From Capnocytophaga stomatis (GTDB lineage Bacteria; Bacteroidota; Bacteroidia; Flavobacteriales; Flavobacteriaceae), in the NCBI RefSeq assembly GCF_002302635.1, contig NZ_CP022387.1, positions 1-64,000 on the forward strand: DNA of 64,000 nt, written 5' to 3'. The translations under genes were made by a program, and so were the position numbers. Of the stretch, positions 9,859 to 18,609 are shown piece by piece. A model generated the notes under the pieces. That model saw only the letters and a program-made list of their open reading frames with translations, ran no database searches and had not been told where the DNA came from. Numbering within the stretch: the stretch's first letter is position 1; each line of letters opens with the position of its first letter.

Positions 9859-12381
9859 ATGACAGAAGGAGAAAAACTCATTCCTGTAGATATAGGTGAT
9901 GAGATGAAATCCGCTTACATTGATTATTCAATGTCGGTAATTGTTTCACGGGCATTACCGGATGTTCGTGATGGCTTGAAACCTGTTCATCGCCGCGTTC
10001 TGTTCGGAATGTATGAGTTGGGCGTGTTGAGTAACAAAGCATATAAAAAATCTGCGAGAATTGTAGGGGAAGTTCTGGGTAAATATCACCCACACGGTGA
10101 CTCACCCGTATATGAAACAATGGTGCGAATGGCACAGCCTTGGAGCTTGCGTTATATGCTGGTTGATGGGCAAGGAAACTTCGGTTCGGTAGATGGAGAT
10201 TCGGCAGCGGCAATGCGTTATACGGAGGCTCGTATGCGAAAAATATCGGAAGATATGCTCGCTGATATTGAAAAAGAAACCGTTGACCATCAATTAAACT
10301 TTGACGACACTCTGCAAGAACCTACGGTGTTGCCTACTCGTATCCCGAATTTGTTAGTAAATGGTTCGTCAGGAATTGCGGTGGGAATGGCTACCAATAT
10401 GGCTCCGCACAACTTAAGCGAAGTAGTTGATGGAACAATTGCTTACATAGATAATCCTGAAATTGAAATAGATGAATTAATAAAATACATCAAAGCTCCT
10501 GATTTTCCTACCGGAGGAATCATTTACGGATATGAAGGAGTACGCGAAGCTTTCAAAACAGGACGTGGTCGTGTTGTGATGCGTGCTAAAGCTGATATCC
10601 AAGAGGTTAAAGGAAGGGAATGTATCGTAGTTACAGAAATTCCGTATCAGGTTAATAAAGCCTTGATGGTTAAACAAACAGCCGACCTTATTAAAGACGG
10701 AAAACTGGATGGTATTTCTGAAATCCGTGATGAATCGTCAGGACGTGAGGGAATGCGTATTGTTTATGTGCTCAAGCGTGATGCCGTGTCTAACGTAGTT
10801 TTAAATAACTTATTTAAACACACAGCGTTACAATCGTCTTTCAGTGTGAATAATATCGCCCTGGTTAATGGTCGTCCACAATTGTTGAATTTGAAAGAGT
10901 TGATTCACTACTTTGTGGAACACCGTTACGATGTGGTGTATCGCAGAACACAATTTGAACTCCGCAAAGCACAGGAAAGAGCTCATATTTTGGAAGGATT
11001 AATCATTGCTTCGGATAATATTGATGAGGTAATTGCAATTATCCGTTCATCAGAAAGTCCTGAAGTAGCTCGAACTCGATTGATGGAGCGTTTCAATCTG
11101 TCTGAAATTCAGTCGAGAGCGATTGTTGAGATGCGTTTACGTCAGCTTACAGGTCTTGAACAAGATAAATTACGTGCTGAATTTGAAGAACTTAAAAAGT
11201 TGATTATTGATTTAGAAGATATTTTGGCTCGTAAGGAACGCCGTACTGAAATCATCAAAGAAGAACTTCTTGAGGTGAAAGAGAAATATGGCGATGTTCG
11301 TCGTTCTCAAATTGAGTACGCGGGAGGAGAGTTCAGCGTGGAGGATATGATTCCTGATGAAACAATGGTAATTACCATCACGCACGCAGGATATATCAAA
11401 CGTACACCATTAAATGAATACAAAACGCAAAACAGAGGCGGTGTTGGTCAAAAGGCTTCAAATACGCGTGACCAGGACTTTTTGGAACATTTGTTCGTGA
11501 GTTCGAACCACCAATATATGTTGTTCTTTACTCAGAAAGGAAAATGTTTCTGGATGCGAGTTTACGAAATTCCGGAAGGAGGCAAAACTGCCAAAGGACG
11601 AGCTATCCAAAATCTTATCAACATTGAACAAGATGATAAAGTAAAAGCCTTTGTGAGCGTTCAAAACCTTAAAGATGAGGAATATATCAATAATAATTAT
11701 TTGATTATGACCACGAAACAAGGTATCGTTAAGAAAACCTTGTTGGAGCAATATTCTCGTCCTCGTCAAAATGGTATTAATGCAATCACAATCAAGGACG
11801 GAGATGAATTACTTGAGGCAAAACTTACTTCCGGTAAGAGTCAGCTAATGTTGGCTGTGAAATCGGGTAGAGCTATCCGTTTTGAGGAAGAGAAAGTACG
11901 TGCCGTAGGTAGAAATTCGCAAGGAGTTCGAGGAATTGATTTGGATGTTGAAAATGATGAAGTTATAGGAATGATTGCTATTGAAAATCCGTTGGAAGAA
12001 ACTGTGCTTGTGGTTTCGGAAAATGGATACGGAAAACGTTCTTATATCGACGAACCGGAAACGGGAGAGGCTGTTTACCGAATTACAAATCGTGGAGGAA
12101 AAGGAGTTAAGACAATTTCCATTACCGAAAAAACAGGAAATTTGGTAGCAATCAAGAGTGTGCTTCCGGGTGAGGATTTGATGATTATCAACAAGTCCGG
12201 AATTGCTATCCGTCTACCGATAGATGATTTGCGAATTATGGGACGTGCTACACAAGGTGTACGTTTGATAAACATCAAAGGAAACGATTCTATCGCGGCT
12301 GTTGCTAAGGTTATGAAAGAAGATGAGGAAGAAACCACATCGGAAGAAAATCAAAACCCTGAAACTGAAAATAATGTATAG
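9859..12381 (+). CDS. gyrA: DNA gyrase subunit A
   Basis: The DNA breakage-reunion subunit of gyrase, which introduces negative supercoils with GyrB. The catalytic tyrosine is Tyr121 in [10 protein letters not shown]. The quinolone-determining region reads [17 protein letters not shown], with Ser82 and Glu86 at the positions equivalent to E. coli Ser83 and Asp87, so the usual serine-loss resistance change is absent. The C-terminal half is the beta-pinwheel DNA-wrapping domain, with a GyrA-box-like segment [10 protein letters not shown]. The last 20 or so residues are acidic. The length of 840 residues is normal. gyrB is not in the window. Confidence 0.98.
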   Translation: MTEGEKLIPVDIGDEMKSAYIDYSMSVIVSRALPDVRDGLKPVHRRVLFGMYELGVLSNKAYKKSARIVGEVLGKYHPHGDSPVYETMVRMAQPWSLRYMLVDGQGNFGSVDGDSAAAMRYTEARMRKISEDMLADIEKETVDHQLNFDDTLQEPTVLPTRIPNLLVNGSSGIAVGMATNMAPHNLSEVVDGTIAYIDNPEIEIDELIKYIKAPDFPTGGIIYGYEGVREAFKTGRGRVVMRAKADIQEVKGRECIVVTEIPYQVNKALMVKQTADLIKDGKLDGISEIRDESSGREGMRIVYVLKRDAVSNVVLNNLFKHTALQSSFSVNNIALVNGRPQLLNLKELIHYFVEHRYDVVYRRTQFELRKAQERAHILEGLIIASDNIDEVIAIIRSSESPEVARTRLMERFNLSEIQSRAIVEMRLRQLTGLEQDKLRAEFEELKKLIIDLEDILARKERRTEIIKEELLEVKEKYGDVRRSQIEYAGGEFSVEDMIPDETMVITITHAGYIKRTPLNEYKTQNRGGVGQKASNTRDQDFLEHLFVSSNHQYMLFFTQKGKCFWMRVYEIPEGGKTAKGRAIQNLINIEQDDKVKAFVSVQNLKDEEYINNNYLIMTTKQGIVKKTLLEQYSRPRQNGINAITIKDGDELLEAKLTSGKSQLMLAVKSGRAIRFEEEKVRAVGRNSQGVRGIDLDVENDEVIGMIAIENPLEETVLVVSENGYGKRSYIDEPETGEAVYRITNRGGKGVKTISITEKTGNLVAIKSVLPGEDLMIINKSGIAIRLPIDDLRIMGRATQGVRLINIKGNDSIAAVAKVMKEDEEETTSEENQNPETENNV

Positions 12382-12490
12382 ATAGTCAATTTTGCATAAA
12401 TCTTGTCAGAATTTCAAACTTTGGCAAGGTTTGTGCTTTGGTTAGTCTAAAAATCAAAAAATTATAAAACAACTTACAAAAACAAATCAG

Positions 12491-13753
12491 ATGAAAAAAT
12501 CATTATTGTTTGCATCAGCATTATTGGTATCGGCTGTTGCGTTTGGACAAAAAAAGGAACTTAGAGAGGTAGAAAAACAAATCAAAAAAGGAGATTTGGC
12601 AAATGCTAAAAATGCATTAGAGGGAATTAAAAGTGTAGCTACATCAAACAGCGAGTTTGCTCCTCAATACTATTTCTTGGAAGGACAATTGAATCTTGCT
12701 AACGCTAAAAAGAATGTAAATGTAGCATCTTCTTTGCAAAATGCTTCTTCTGCCTTTGCAAAAGTGAGAGAATTGGAGGGAGGAAAAGGGAAATATGTGT
12801 CAATGTTGCAGCCTCTTTTGGAAGAAGCAACTAACATCGCTCTTACTCAAGCACAAGAATCTTACGGAAGAAAAGATTTGAAAAATGCTACAACTGCATT
12901 TGAGCAAGTGTATCGTTTAAGCCCGAGAGATACTGTCTTTTTGTATAACGCTGCTTTGGTTGCTGTGCAAGATAAAAACTACGATGCAGCTTTGAAATAT
13001 TACAAAGAGCTAAAGGATTTGAATTACGATGGAACAGAAGTTCTTTACTATGCAAAAGAAAAACAAACTGGTAAAGAAGAGGCTTTCCCGACTAAAAATC
13101 AACGTGATTTAATGGTAAAGGGAGGTACTCACACAAATCCAAGAACTGAAAAAACTCCTTCAAAACGTGCTGAAATCATCAAAAATATTGCGTACATTTA
13201 TGTAGAGCAAGGCAAAAACGATGAGGCTTTGGCAGCATTTGCAGAAGCAAGAAAAAGATATCCAAATGACGCAAATTTGATAGTTCAAGAGGCGAGCATT
13301 TATATGCAGTTGGATGACAAAGACAAATTCAAAGAATTGATGCAAGAAGCAGCTAAATTAGAACCTAAAAATCCTGATTTACAGTATAATATAGGTGTTA
13401 TTAATATGCAACAAAATCATTTGGAAGAAGCTCGTAAAGCATTTGAACAAGCGTTGAGCATCAAACCTGATTATGCGGATGCTGTATTAAATATTTCAAC
13501 AACCTATATTAATGAAGGAAATGCTTTGGTTGAGCAGATGAACTCTTTAGGAAATTCAAAAGCAGATATTGCAAAATATGAGGAATTAAGACTTAAAAAA
13601 GATGAATTCTTTAAAAAAGGTGCTGAAATTCTAGAGAATTTTTATAAAACACAAGGTAAAAATGAAAGTATCTTGGAGCAATTAAAAAATATCTATGGAG
13701 CCTTAGGAGATAGTGCTAATTTCCAAAGAGTTAAAGGATTGTTAGGACAATAA
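12491..13753 (+). CDS. Exported TPR-repeat protein
   Basis: A 420-residue protein with a signal peptide (MKKSLLFASALLVSAVAFGQ, cleavage probably after residue 19) and several tetratricopeptide repeats. The clearest are around 125-185, 235-290 and 295-345; the last (NPDLQYNIGVINMQQNHLEE) is nearly canonical. It is probably periplasmic and acts in protein-protein contacts. Similar proteins are common in Bacteroidota after gyrA, but the function is not known to me. It follows gyrA by 109 bases and ends at its own strong terminator. Confidence 0.8.
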   Translation: MKKSLLFASALLVSAVAFGQKKELREVEKQIKKGDLANAKNALEGIKSVATSNSEFAPQYYFLEGQLNLANAKKNVNVASSLQNASSAFAKVRELEGGKGKYVSMLQPLLEEATNIALTQAQESYGRKDLKNATTAFEQVYRLSPRDTVFLYNAALVAVQDKNYDAALKYYKELKDLNYDGTEVLYYAKEKQTGKEEAFPTKNQRDLMVKGGTHTNPRTEKTPSKRAEIIKNIAYIYVEQGKNDEALAAFAEARKRYPNDANLIVQEASIYMQLDDKDKFKELMQEAAKLEPKNPDLQYNIGVINMQQNHLEEARKAFEQALSIKPDYADAVLNISTTYINEGNALVEQMNSLGNSKADIAKYEELRLKKDEFFKKGAEILENFYKTQGKNESILEQLKNIYGALGDSANFQRVKGLLGQ

Positions 13754-13775
13754 TTCTTTTAAAAAACGGATAAAT

Positions 13776-13811
13776 AAAAGCATAAGGGAATGAATCCTTT
13801 ATGCTTTTTTT
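13776..13811 (+). terminator. Terminator of the TPR-protein gene
   Basis: A 14-bp stem with one G-U pair, AAAAGCATAAGGGA (13776-13789) with TCCTTTATGCTTTT (13795-13808), has a 5-base loop and a seven-T tail (13805-13811). Confidence 0.9.
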
Positions 13812-13869
13812 ATTTTGTCTTTAGGATTAAATAACATATGTTCGGTTTTTAACTTTCAACATTTAATTT

Positions 13870-13877
13870 TATCTTTG
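13870..13877 (+). promoter_or_regulatory. -7 element upstream of panD
   Basis: TATCTTTG at 13870-13877, 22 bases before the panD ATG, is an exact -7 match. The -33 position holds only a T run. Confidence 0.5.
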
Positions 13878-13899
13878 CCCGAATTTTCAAGTAATAAAA

Positions 13900-14250
13900 A
13901 TGCAAATAGAAGTACTAAAATCTAAAATTCACAGAGTTACGGTTACGGGAGCTGACTTAAACTATGTTGGGAGCATCACAATTGATGAAGATTTGCTTGA
14001 TGCGGCCAATATGATTGAAGGAGAGAAGGTTGCAATTGTGAATGTGAACAATGGTGAACGTTTGGAAACTTATATCATAAAAGGAAAACGCAATTCCGGA
14101 GAAATTGTGTTAAATGGTCCTGCTGCTCGCAAGGTACAAAAAGGAGATATAATTATCATTATTTCTTACGGAATTATGGATTTCGAGAAGGCAAAACAAT
14201 TCAAGCCATCAATTATTTTTCCGAATGAAAATACAAACAAAATAGAATAA
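13900..14250 (+). CDS. panD: Aspartate 1-decarboxylase proenzyme
   Basis: Pyruvoyl enzyme that converts aspartate to beta-alanine for pantothenate and coenzyme A synthesis. The self-processing site Gly24-Ser25 is intact in YVGSITID. The conserved [17 protein letters not shown] segment follows near 85-105. The length of 116 residues is standard. panB and panC are not adjacent. The downstream membrane-protein gene starts 24 bases after the stop and is probably cotranscribed, an arrangement often seen in Flavobacteriaceae. Confidence 0.97.
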   Translation: MQIEVLKSKIHRVTVTGADLNYVGSITIDEDLLDAANMIEGEKVAIVNVNNGERLETYIIKGKRNSGEIVLNGPAARKVQKGDIIIIISYGIMDFEKAKQFKPSIIFPNENTNKIE

Positions 14251-14274
14251 CATAATAAACTAATTTCCAGAAAG

Positions 14275-15225
14275 ATGAAACTTGTAAAAACTCTTGTTCC
14301 TCTGCTGTTAGGCGTTTTCCTGTGTTGGTACGCGTATAGCCAATTCACTGAGAAACAACTTGTTGAAATCAAGATGAAGTTTATGGACGCCAATTACTTT
14401 TATATTGGTCTTTCTATCTTTTTGGGATTTTTGAGTCATATTTCAAGGGCTATTCGTTGGCAATTGCTAATCAGTCCGTTAGGATACAGAGCAAAGACCG
14501 CAAACAGAATTATGGCGGTTTTTATCGGTTATTTGGTGAACATAACAATTCCTCGCTCGGGTGAAATTTCGCGTGCTTTGGTAATTAATCGTTATGATAA
14601 TGTTCCCTTTGATAAATCTTTCGGAACGATTATTTCGGAGCGTGTTATTGATATGATATTGTTGTTATCATTCACATTATCAGCTTTTTTAATTCAATTT
14701 GATTTGATAAGTGATTTTCTACTTTCAAGAGTTCCTTTTAAAAAATTAATCATTATCGGAGGAATTGGACTCATTCTTGGTGGAGGATTTTTGTGGTGGC
14801 TTTACAAATCAAAAAATTCACTTGCGGATAAAATCAGTAATTTTCTTCTCGGTTTAAAAGAAGGAATATTTTCAATTGTGAAATTAAAACAACGAAAATC
14901 ATTCATTTTACATACATTTTTTATATGGGGAATGTATTTTTTGATGTTTTATGTTCCATTTTTTGCTTTGCCTGAAACCAGTGATGTTGAATTATCTACG
15001 GTTCTAACTGCTTTTGTAGTAGGTAGTTTTGCTATTGCTTTCACCAATGGAGGCTTTGGTTCATACCCGTTTTTTATTGCAGAAATTCTTTTACTTTTTG
15101 GAATTCCGTTGGTTACAGGAACTGCTTTCGGATGGATTGTCTGGGTTTCCCAATTTTTTATGACTTTATTCTTTGGCGGAATATCTTTTATACTACTTCC
15201 GTTATTAAACAGAAAAAGAAACTGA
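14275..15225 (+). CDS. Flippase-like membrane protein of the LPG-synthase TM family (YbhN/UPF0104)
   Basis: A 316-residue polytopic inner-membrane protein with about eight hydrophobic segments. It resembles the transmembrane part of lysylphosphatidylglycerol synthetases (PF03706), and the conserved PRSGEISRALVI segment near 93-104 supports this. Proteins of this family without the synthetase domain are thought to move or modify lipids or polyprenyl-linked sugars, but the substrate here is unknown. The stop codon TGA (15223-15225) directly abuts the stop codon of the convergent methyltransferase gene, with no terminator between them. Confidence 0.82.
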   Translation: MKLVKTLVPLLLGVFLCWYAYSQFTEKQLVEIKMKFMDANYFYIGLSIFLGFLSHISRAIRWQLLISPLGYRAKTANRIMAVFIGYLVNITIPRSGEISRALVINRYDNVPFDKSFGTIISERVIDMILLLSFTLSAFLIQFDLISDFLLSRVPFKKLIIIGGIGLILGGGFLWWLYKSKNSLADKISNFLLGLKEGIFSIVKLKQRKSFILHTFFIWGMYFLMFYVPFFALPETSDVELSTVLTAFVVGSFAIAFTNGGFGSYPFFIAEILLLFGIPLVTGTAFGWIVWVSQFFMTLFFGGISFILLPLLNRKRN

Positions 15226-16374
15226 TTATATCGGATTTCCTAAAATAACTTCCTTACCTTTGTTGGATTGCGTGAAAATCAGATATTTATTGCCTCCATC
15301 CTTGAGTTTGTATTTTTTCTTGATTTCATCAGCTGATAGCGGGTGATTTTTAGAAATTATATTGTATTTACCTCCTTTTTCAATACTTTTTGTTGAAATA
15401 ACCTCTGATTTTAAGATTCTTCCCGGAAAATTAAGATTTATTTGTTCGGAAGTATATAAATGTGTATTGGGATGCAATTTTTGTAAACCAAAATATTTGG
15501 AAATCAAGTTAAAAGCTCCCGATTTTAGCAAACTATTATTAGGAATGTAAATGTATTCTTTAGGAGCTGAAAACGAAATTGCCACATTTTCGGCATCTTC
15601 AAAAAAGAAAGAAAACATAGGCTCGTTACTGCCTAAATTTACACATCGGCAAAGGATTTTGTTATCTGTTTTATGTTGATTTTGTAAAACAAGAACTTCT
15701 TTTACTTCATTTTTAACAGCTACAATATCAATACGTTCTATATTTGAAAGTGCTGAAAGTAAATATTTTAGGTCGATTAAAGGTGATAGTTTTATCAAAA
15801 TTCGGTCTGTAATTTTCCAAAGTGCAGATTGAATTTCTAACAAGTTAGGCGAAAGTTCTTCCAAGAGAAATTTTTTCTTATTGTTTTCATCTCTTCTGGC
15901 TGGGTCGATGAAAATCAAATCGAATTTTTCTGATTTTTTTTCTAAAAATTCGTACAAAGATTGTTGATGAAAATTTGCTTTTCTGCCTAAAATCAACCAA
16001 TTATGCTGTACTAACTTTAAAAGCTCTGGATTTTGTTCTACCAAATGTACTTCTTCAAAATTTTCAGACAGGAAAAAGGCATCAATTCCCAATCCGCAAG
16101 TTAAATCCAAAAAACGTTTACCTTGCATTCCAACAGACTTAAATTCAGCTGTTTGTTGTGAAGAGGCTTGTTCCAAATTCAGATGCGGAGGGAAAAGGAT
16201 ATCGGGTTGATTTAAAAAAGGAAATTTTTTGGAAGCGGTATTTCTTCCAATAATTTGCTGAGCCAAATATTTATTGCTAATTCCTTCAAAAACAGGTTTT
16301 TTAAGCAATAAATCGGAGATGTTTATATTTAAATTTTCGGTGATAAAATCCTGGATTTTTCTATCTAAAATCAT
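15226..16374 (-). CDS. Class I SAM-dependent methyltransferase with THUMP-like domain
   Basis: A 382-residue protein with a Rossmann methyltransferase core. Motif I is DLTCGLGIDAFFLS near 88-101. The post-IV motif region DLIFIDPARRDE near 153-164 has the D-P-A/P type active-site pattern of RNA or DNA methylases. The C-terminal third fits the THUMP-like domain common in Bacteroidota. The likely substrate is RNA, but this is an inference. It is convergent with and touches the preceding gene at its 3' end. The gene upstream (SRPBCC) ends in a terminator before it, so this gene is probably transcribed on its own. Confidence 0.8.
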   Translation of the reverse strand: MILDRKIQDFITENLNINISDLLLKKPVFEGISNKYLAQQIIGRNTASKKFPFLNQPDILFPPHLNLEQASSQQTAEFKSVGMQGKRFLDLTCGLGIDAFFLSENFEEVHLVEQNPELLKLVQHNWLILGRKANFHQQSLYEFLEKKSEKFDLIFIDPARRDENNKKKFLLEELSPNLLEIQSALWKITDRILIKLSPLIDLKYLLSALSNIERIDIVAVKNEVKEVLVLQNQHKTDNKILCRCVNLGSNEPMFSFFFEDAENVAISFSAPKEYIYIPNNSLLKSGAFNLISKYFGLQKLHPNTHLYTSEQINLNFPGRILKSEVISTKSIEKGGKYNIISKNHPLSADEIKKKYKLKDGGNKYLIFTQSNKGKEVILGNPI

Positions 16375-16389
16375 ATTAAAAGAAAAAAC

Positions 16390-16432
16390 AAAAGAATGAT
16401 TTTTTGAAAAATTTCTTAAAAATCATTCTTTT
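16390..16432 (-). terminator. Terminator of the SRPBCC gene
   Basis: A 15-bp perfect inverted repeat, 16390-16404 with 16418-16432 (arms around GAATGATT and AATCATTC), has a 13-base loop and lies 5 bases past the SRPBCC stop on the minus strand. A T-rich run follows on that strand. Confidence 0.8.
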
Positions 16433-16437
16433 TGGTT

Positions 16438-16830
16438 TTATAAATCTTTCATTTTACTTGCTAAAGTTTCGATGAATTTTGAAATGGGAGATTTAATCAT
16501 CATTGTCATCATTGGATTAAAATTTCCTTCAAAAAGAAGCTGTACTTCGGTCTGATTATCAGATTTTTCCAATAAATTTGCGGTAAGCGTAAACGGAACT
16601 TTATCACTTTTTGCTCCCAAAACAATTTGTGAATGAGGCGTATTTCCTTTCTTTTCCAATGCGATTTCGGGCATTCCTTTTAGTGCAAACAGAAAAGAAT
16701 TTTCGTTGAGAACCTGAAATTTACTAATGGAATCAGGCATTAATTTTTCAAAATTTTCTACATTTTGCAGCAATCCGAACAATTCTTGTTGGCTTTTTGG
16801 TACAGTTACTTTTGGGCTTTCTAAATTCAT
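16438..16830 (-). CDS. SRPBCC-fold (START/Bet v1-like) small protein
   Basis: A 130-residue soluble protein with the beta-alpha-beta pattern of the SRPBCC/polyketide-cyclase-like fold. Residues 13-30 (QQELFGLLQNVENFEKLM) and the C-terminal helix (SKFIETLASKMKDL) are typical, and no catalytic motif is evident. Family members bind hydrophobic ligands, but the ligand here is unknown. Its position directly after pyrE is recurrent in Flavobacteriaceae, without a known functional link. Confidence 0.68.
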   Translation of the reverse strand: MNLESPKVTVPKSQQELFGLLQNVENFEKLMPDSISKFQVLNENSFLFALKGMPEIALEKKGNTPHSQIVLGAKSDKVPFTLTANLLEKSDNQTEVQLLFEGNFNPMMTMMIKSPISKFIETLASKMKDL

Positions 16831-16851
16831 TTTGTAAAAATATAAAGTTAA

Positions 16852-16929
16852 AAAAGCATAAAGCTAAAAAGATACGAAATTAGAAATTTTCATTTCTCAA
16901 ATCACTGATTTTTTTGGCTTTATACTTTT
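16852..16929 (-). repeat. Long imperfect inverted repeat between pyrE and the SRPBCC gene
   Basis: Arms 16852-16870 and 16911-16929 are complementary over 19 bases with two exceptions (one G-U, one mismatch) and a 40-base loop. It could act as a weak terminator for pyrE or as a structured leader for the SRPBCC mRNA. The loop is too long for a standard terminator. Confidence 0.4.
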
Positions 16930-16937
16930 GGGTTATT

Positions 16938-17579
16938 TTATTGTTTCCATTGAGATGGATTTTCCCTCCATTCTTTTAATGTTTCTAATTCATTTTCAGA
17001 AATATATCCTATTTTTAAGGCTTGCAAAAGTAAATTTTCATAATCGCCTAAGGTGTGTAAATTCACTTTTTCATTTGCAAAATTGGAGTTAGCCACATCA
17101 AATCCGTAAGAGAAAATAGCTATCATTCCCAGTACATTAGCTTGGCTGTCTTTCAATGCTTTAACGGCGTTTAAACTACTCATTCCGGTACTGATAAGGT
17201 CTTCAATTACGATAACATTTTGATTTGCTTCCAAAAGCCCCTCAATTTGATTTTGTCTGCCGTGTTTTTTAGGCTCAGGACGCACGTAAATAAAGGGCAA
17301 TCCCAACTGATTTGCCACAAGCATTCCTATACCGATAGCTCCCGTGGCGACGCCCGCGACTACCTCAGCATTTGGATATTTTTCTTTGATGTGTTTCGCC
17401 ATTTCTGAAGCAACAAAATCTCTAACTTCTGGGTATGAGAGTATTATGCGATTATCACAGTAAATTGGAGATTTCCAGCCTGAAGCCCAAGTAAAAGAAT
17501 TTTCAGAATTCAATTTTATTGCTTTTATTTGCAATAAAAAATCAGCTGTTTTTTGTGCAGTATTACTATCTAAAATCAT
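16938..17579 (-). CDS. pyrE: Orotate phosphoribosyltransferase
   Basis: Joins orotate to PRPP to give orotidine monophosphate in pyrimidine synthesis. The PRPP-binding motif VIVIEDLISTGMSS is near 121-134, and the flexible-loop region RPEPKKHGRQNQIEG near 101-115 is present. The length of 213 residues is normal. The start codon is only 8 bases from the divergent Nudix start codon, so the pyrE promoter has to lie within the Nudix reading frame (see 17628-17659). Confidence 0.96.
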   Translation of the reverse strand: MILDSNTAQKTADFLLQIKAIKLNSENSFTWASGWKSPIYCDNRIILSYPEVRDFVASEMAKHIKEKYPNAEVVAGVATGAIGIGMLVANQLGLPFIYVRPEPKKHGRQNQIEGLLEANQNVIVIEDLISTGMSSLNAVKALKDSQANVLGMIAIFSYGFDVANSNFANEKVNLHTLGDYENLLLQALKIGYISENELETLKEWRENPSQWKQ

Positions 17580-17587
17580 TTTTAATT

Positions 17588-18172
17588 ATGTATGAAATTT
17601 TTGCTAACGATAAATCTATTATTCTGACAAATGTAGAAGAAAATATTAACAATGTCAAATTTTTTCGGCTAAAAGATGTGACAATTGATTTTATTATGTC
17701 AGAATTGAATAAAAAAGGCGTTGAAAAAATCTATCTTTATCATCCTAAGGAAGAAAAGCTTCTTAAAAAATTCAAGAAAAAATTGTCTGTAATTAAAGCT
17801 GGCGGAGGAATTGTTACCAACAAAAAAGGTGAAATTCTGATGATGAAAAGGCGAGGAAAGTGGGATTTACCAAAAGGCAAAAAAGAAAAAGGAGAGAATA
17901 TTGCCGTTTGTGCTTTGCGTGAGGTGGAAGAAGAAACAGGAGTTAAAAAGCTGAATTTGATGCGTTTCAGAACCATAACATATCATATTTTCAAACAAGA
18001 CGGGCAATATTTCCTGAAAGAAACTTATTGGTACGATATGGAAACGAAATACAAGGGCGTTCTTAAAGCTCAAATTGAAGAAGATATAGAAATGGTTTGT
18101 TGGAAAAAGCCCGATGAAGCCAGGGAATTAATCAAAAAATCATATAAAAATATTCAAAAAATATTTGAATGA
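17588..18172 (+). CDS. Nudix hydrolase
   Basis: Hydrolase of nucleoside diphosphates linked to another moiety. The full Nudix box GX5EX7REUXEEXGU is present at residues 97-119 (GKKEKGE, then REVEEETGV). A region of about 70 residues before the core has no motif I recognise. I chose the ATG at 17588, giving 194 residues, over an in-frame upstream codon at 17519, because the latter would overlap pyrE by 61 bases. The substrate cannot be assigned. crcB and lnt follow closely on the same strand. Confidence 0.88.
   Translation: MYEIFANDKSIILTNVEENINNVKFFRLKDVTIDFIMSELNKKGVEKIYLYHPKEEKLLKKFKKKLSVIKAGGGIVTNKKGEILMMKRRGKWDLPKGKKEKGENIAVCALREVEEETGVKKLNLMRFRTITYHIFKQDGQYFLKETYWYDMETKYKGVLKAQIEEDIEMVCWKKPDEARELIKKSYKNIQKIFE
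17628..17659 (-). promoter_or_regulatory. Promoter of pyrE, inside the Nudix gene
   Basis: On the minus strand, TTTG (17659-17656), a 20-base spacer and TACATTTG (17635-17628) match the consensus exactly. Transcription would begin near 17621, about 40 bases upstream of the pyrE start. The whole element lies within Nudix codons 14-24. Confidence 0.7.
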
Positions 18173-18217
18173 TTTTATAAAAATTTGATTATCAATTTTT
18201 TAAGTTACAAAAACAAG

Positions 18218-18592
18218 ATGATTAAGTTGATTTTAGTAGCGGGCTTAGGAAGTTTTATCGGTGGAATTTTGAGAGTAATTATTTCTTTCATTTTGAACAT
18301 AAAATTTGATAAAACTTTGCATTTTCCCATCGGAATTATGACTGTAAACATCATCGGATGCTTCCTGATAGGCGTTTCTTTTGCTTATTTTAAAGAAAAA
18401 CCACAATTTGGAACGTTACAGTACTTCCTAATGACTGGAATTTTAGGAGGATTTACCACTTTTTCAACTTTTTCGCTCGAAACACTTCAACTTTTCCAAA
18501 ATAATGAACCTATGAAAGCAATTTTGTACGTTTTAGGAAGCATTCTGCTCGGAATTACGGCTTGTTTTTTGGGAAGTAGAATACATTTTTAA
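18218..18592 (+). CDS. crcB: Fluoride channel CrcB/Fluc
   Basis: A small four-helix membrane protein that exports fluoride as a dual-topology dimer. The signatures are NIIGCFLIG near 45-53 and GGFTTFSTFSLE near 80-91, including the phenylalanines of the fluoride path and the central sodium site. Starting at the ATG at 18218 gives 124 residues. An upstream in-frame TTG at 18185 would add 11 residues and is less likely. It lies 45 bases after the Nudix gene and 17 before lnt. No fluoride riboswitch is visible upstream. Confidence 0.93.
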   Translation: MIKLILVAGLGSFIGGILRVIISFILNIKFDKTLHFPIGIMTVNIIGCFLIGVSFAYFKEKPQFGTLQYFLMTGILGGFTTFSTFSLETLQLFQNNEPMKAILYVLGSILLGITACFLGSRIHF

Positions 18593-18609
18593 CAAAACTT
18601 AAAGACAGA

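Noticed and set aside
9878-10213. Long minus-strand frames inside gyrA and other housekeeping genes
   Set aside because: They lie opposite strongly conserved coding sequence and lack recognisable protein features.
18173-18217. Fluoride riboswitch for crcB
   Set aside because: The gap before crcB is only 45 bases and shows none of the conserved fluoride-riboswitch strings.
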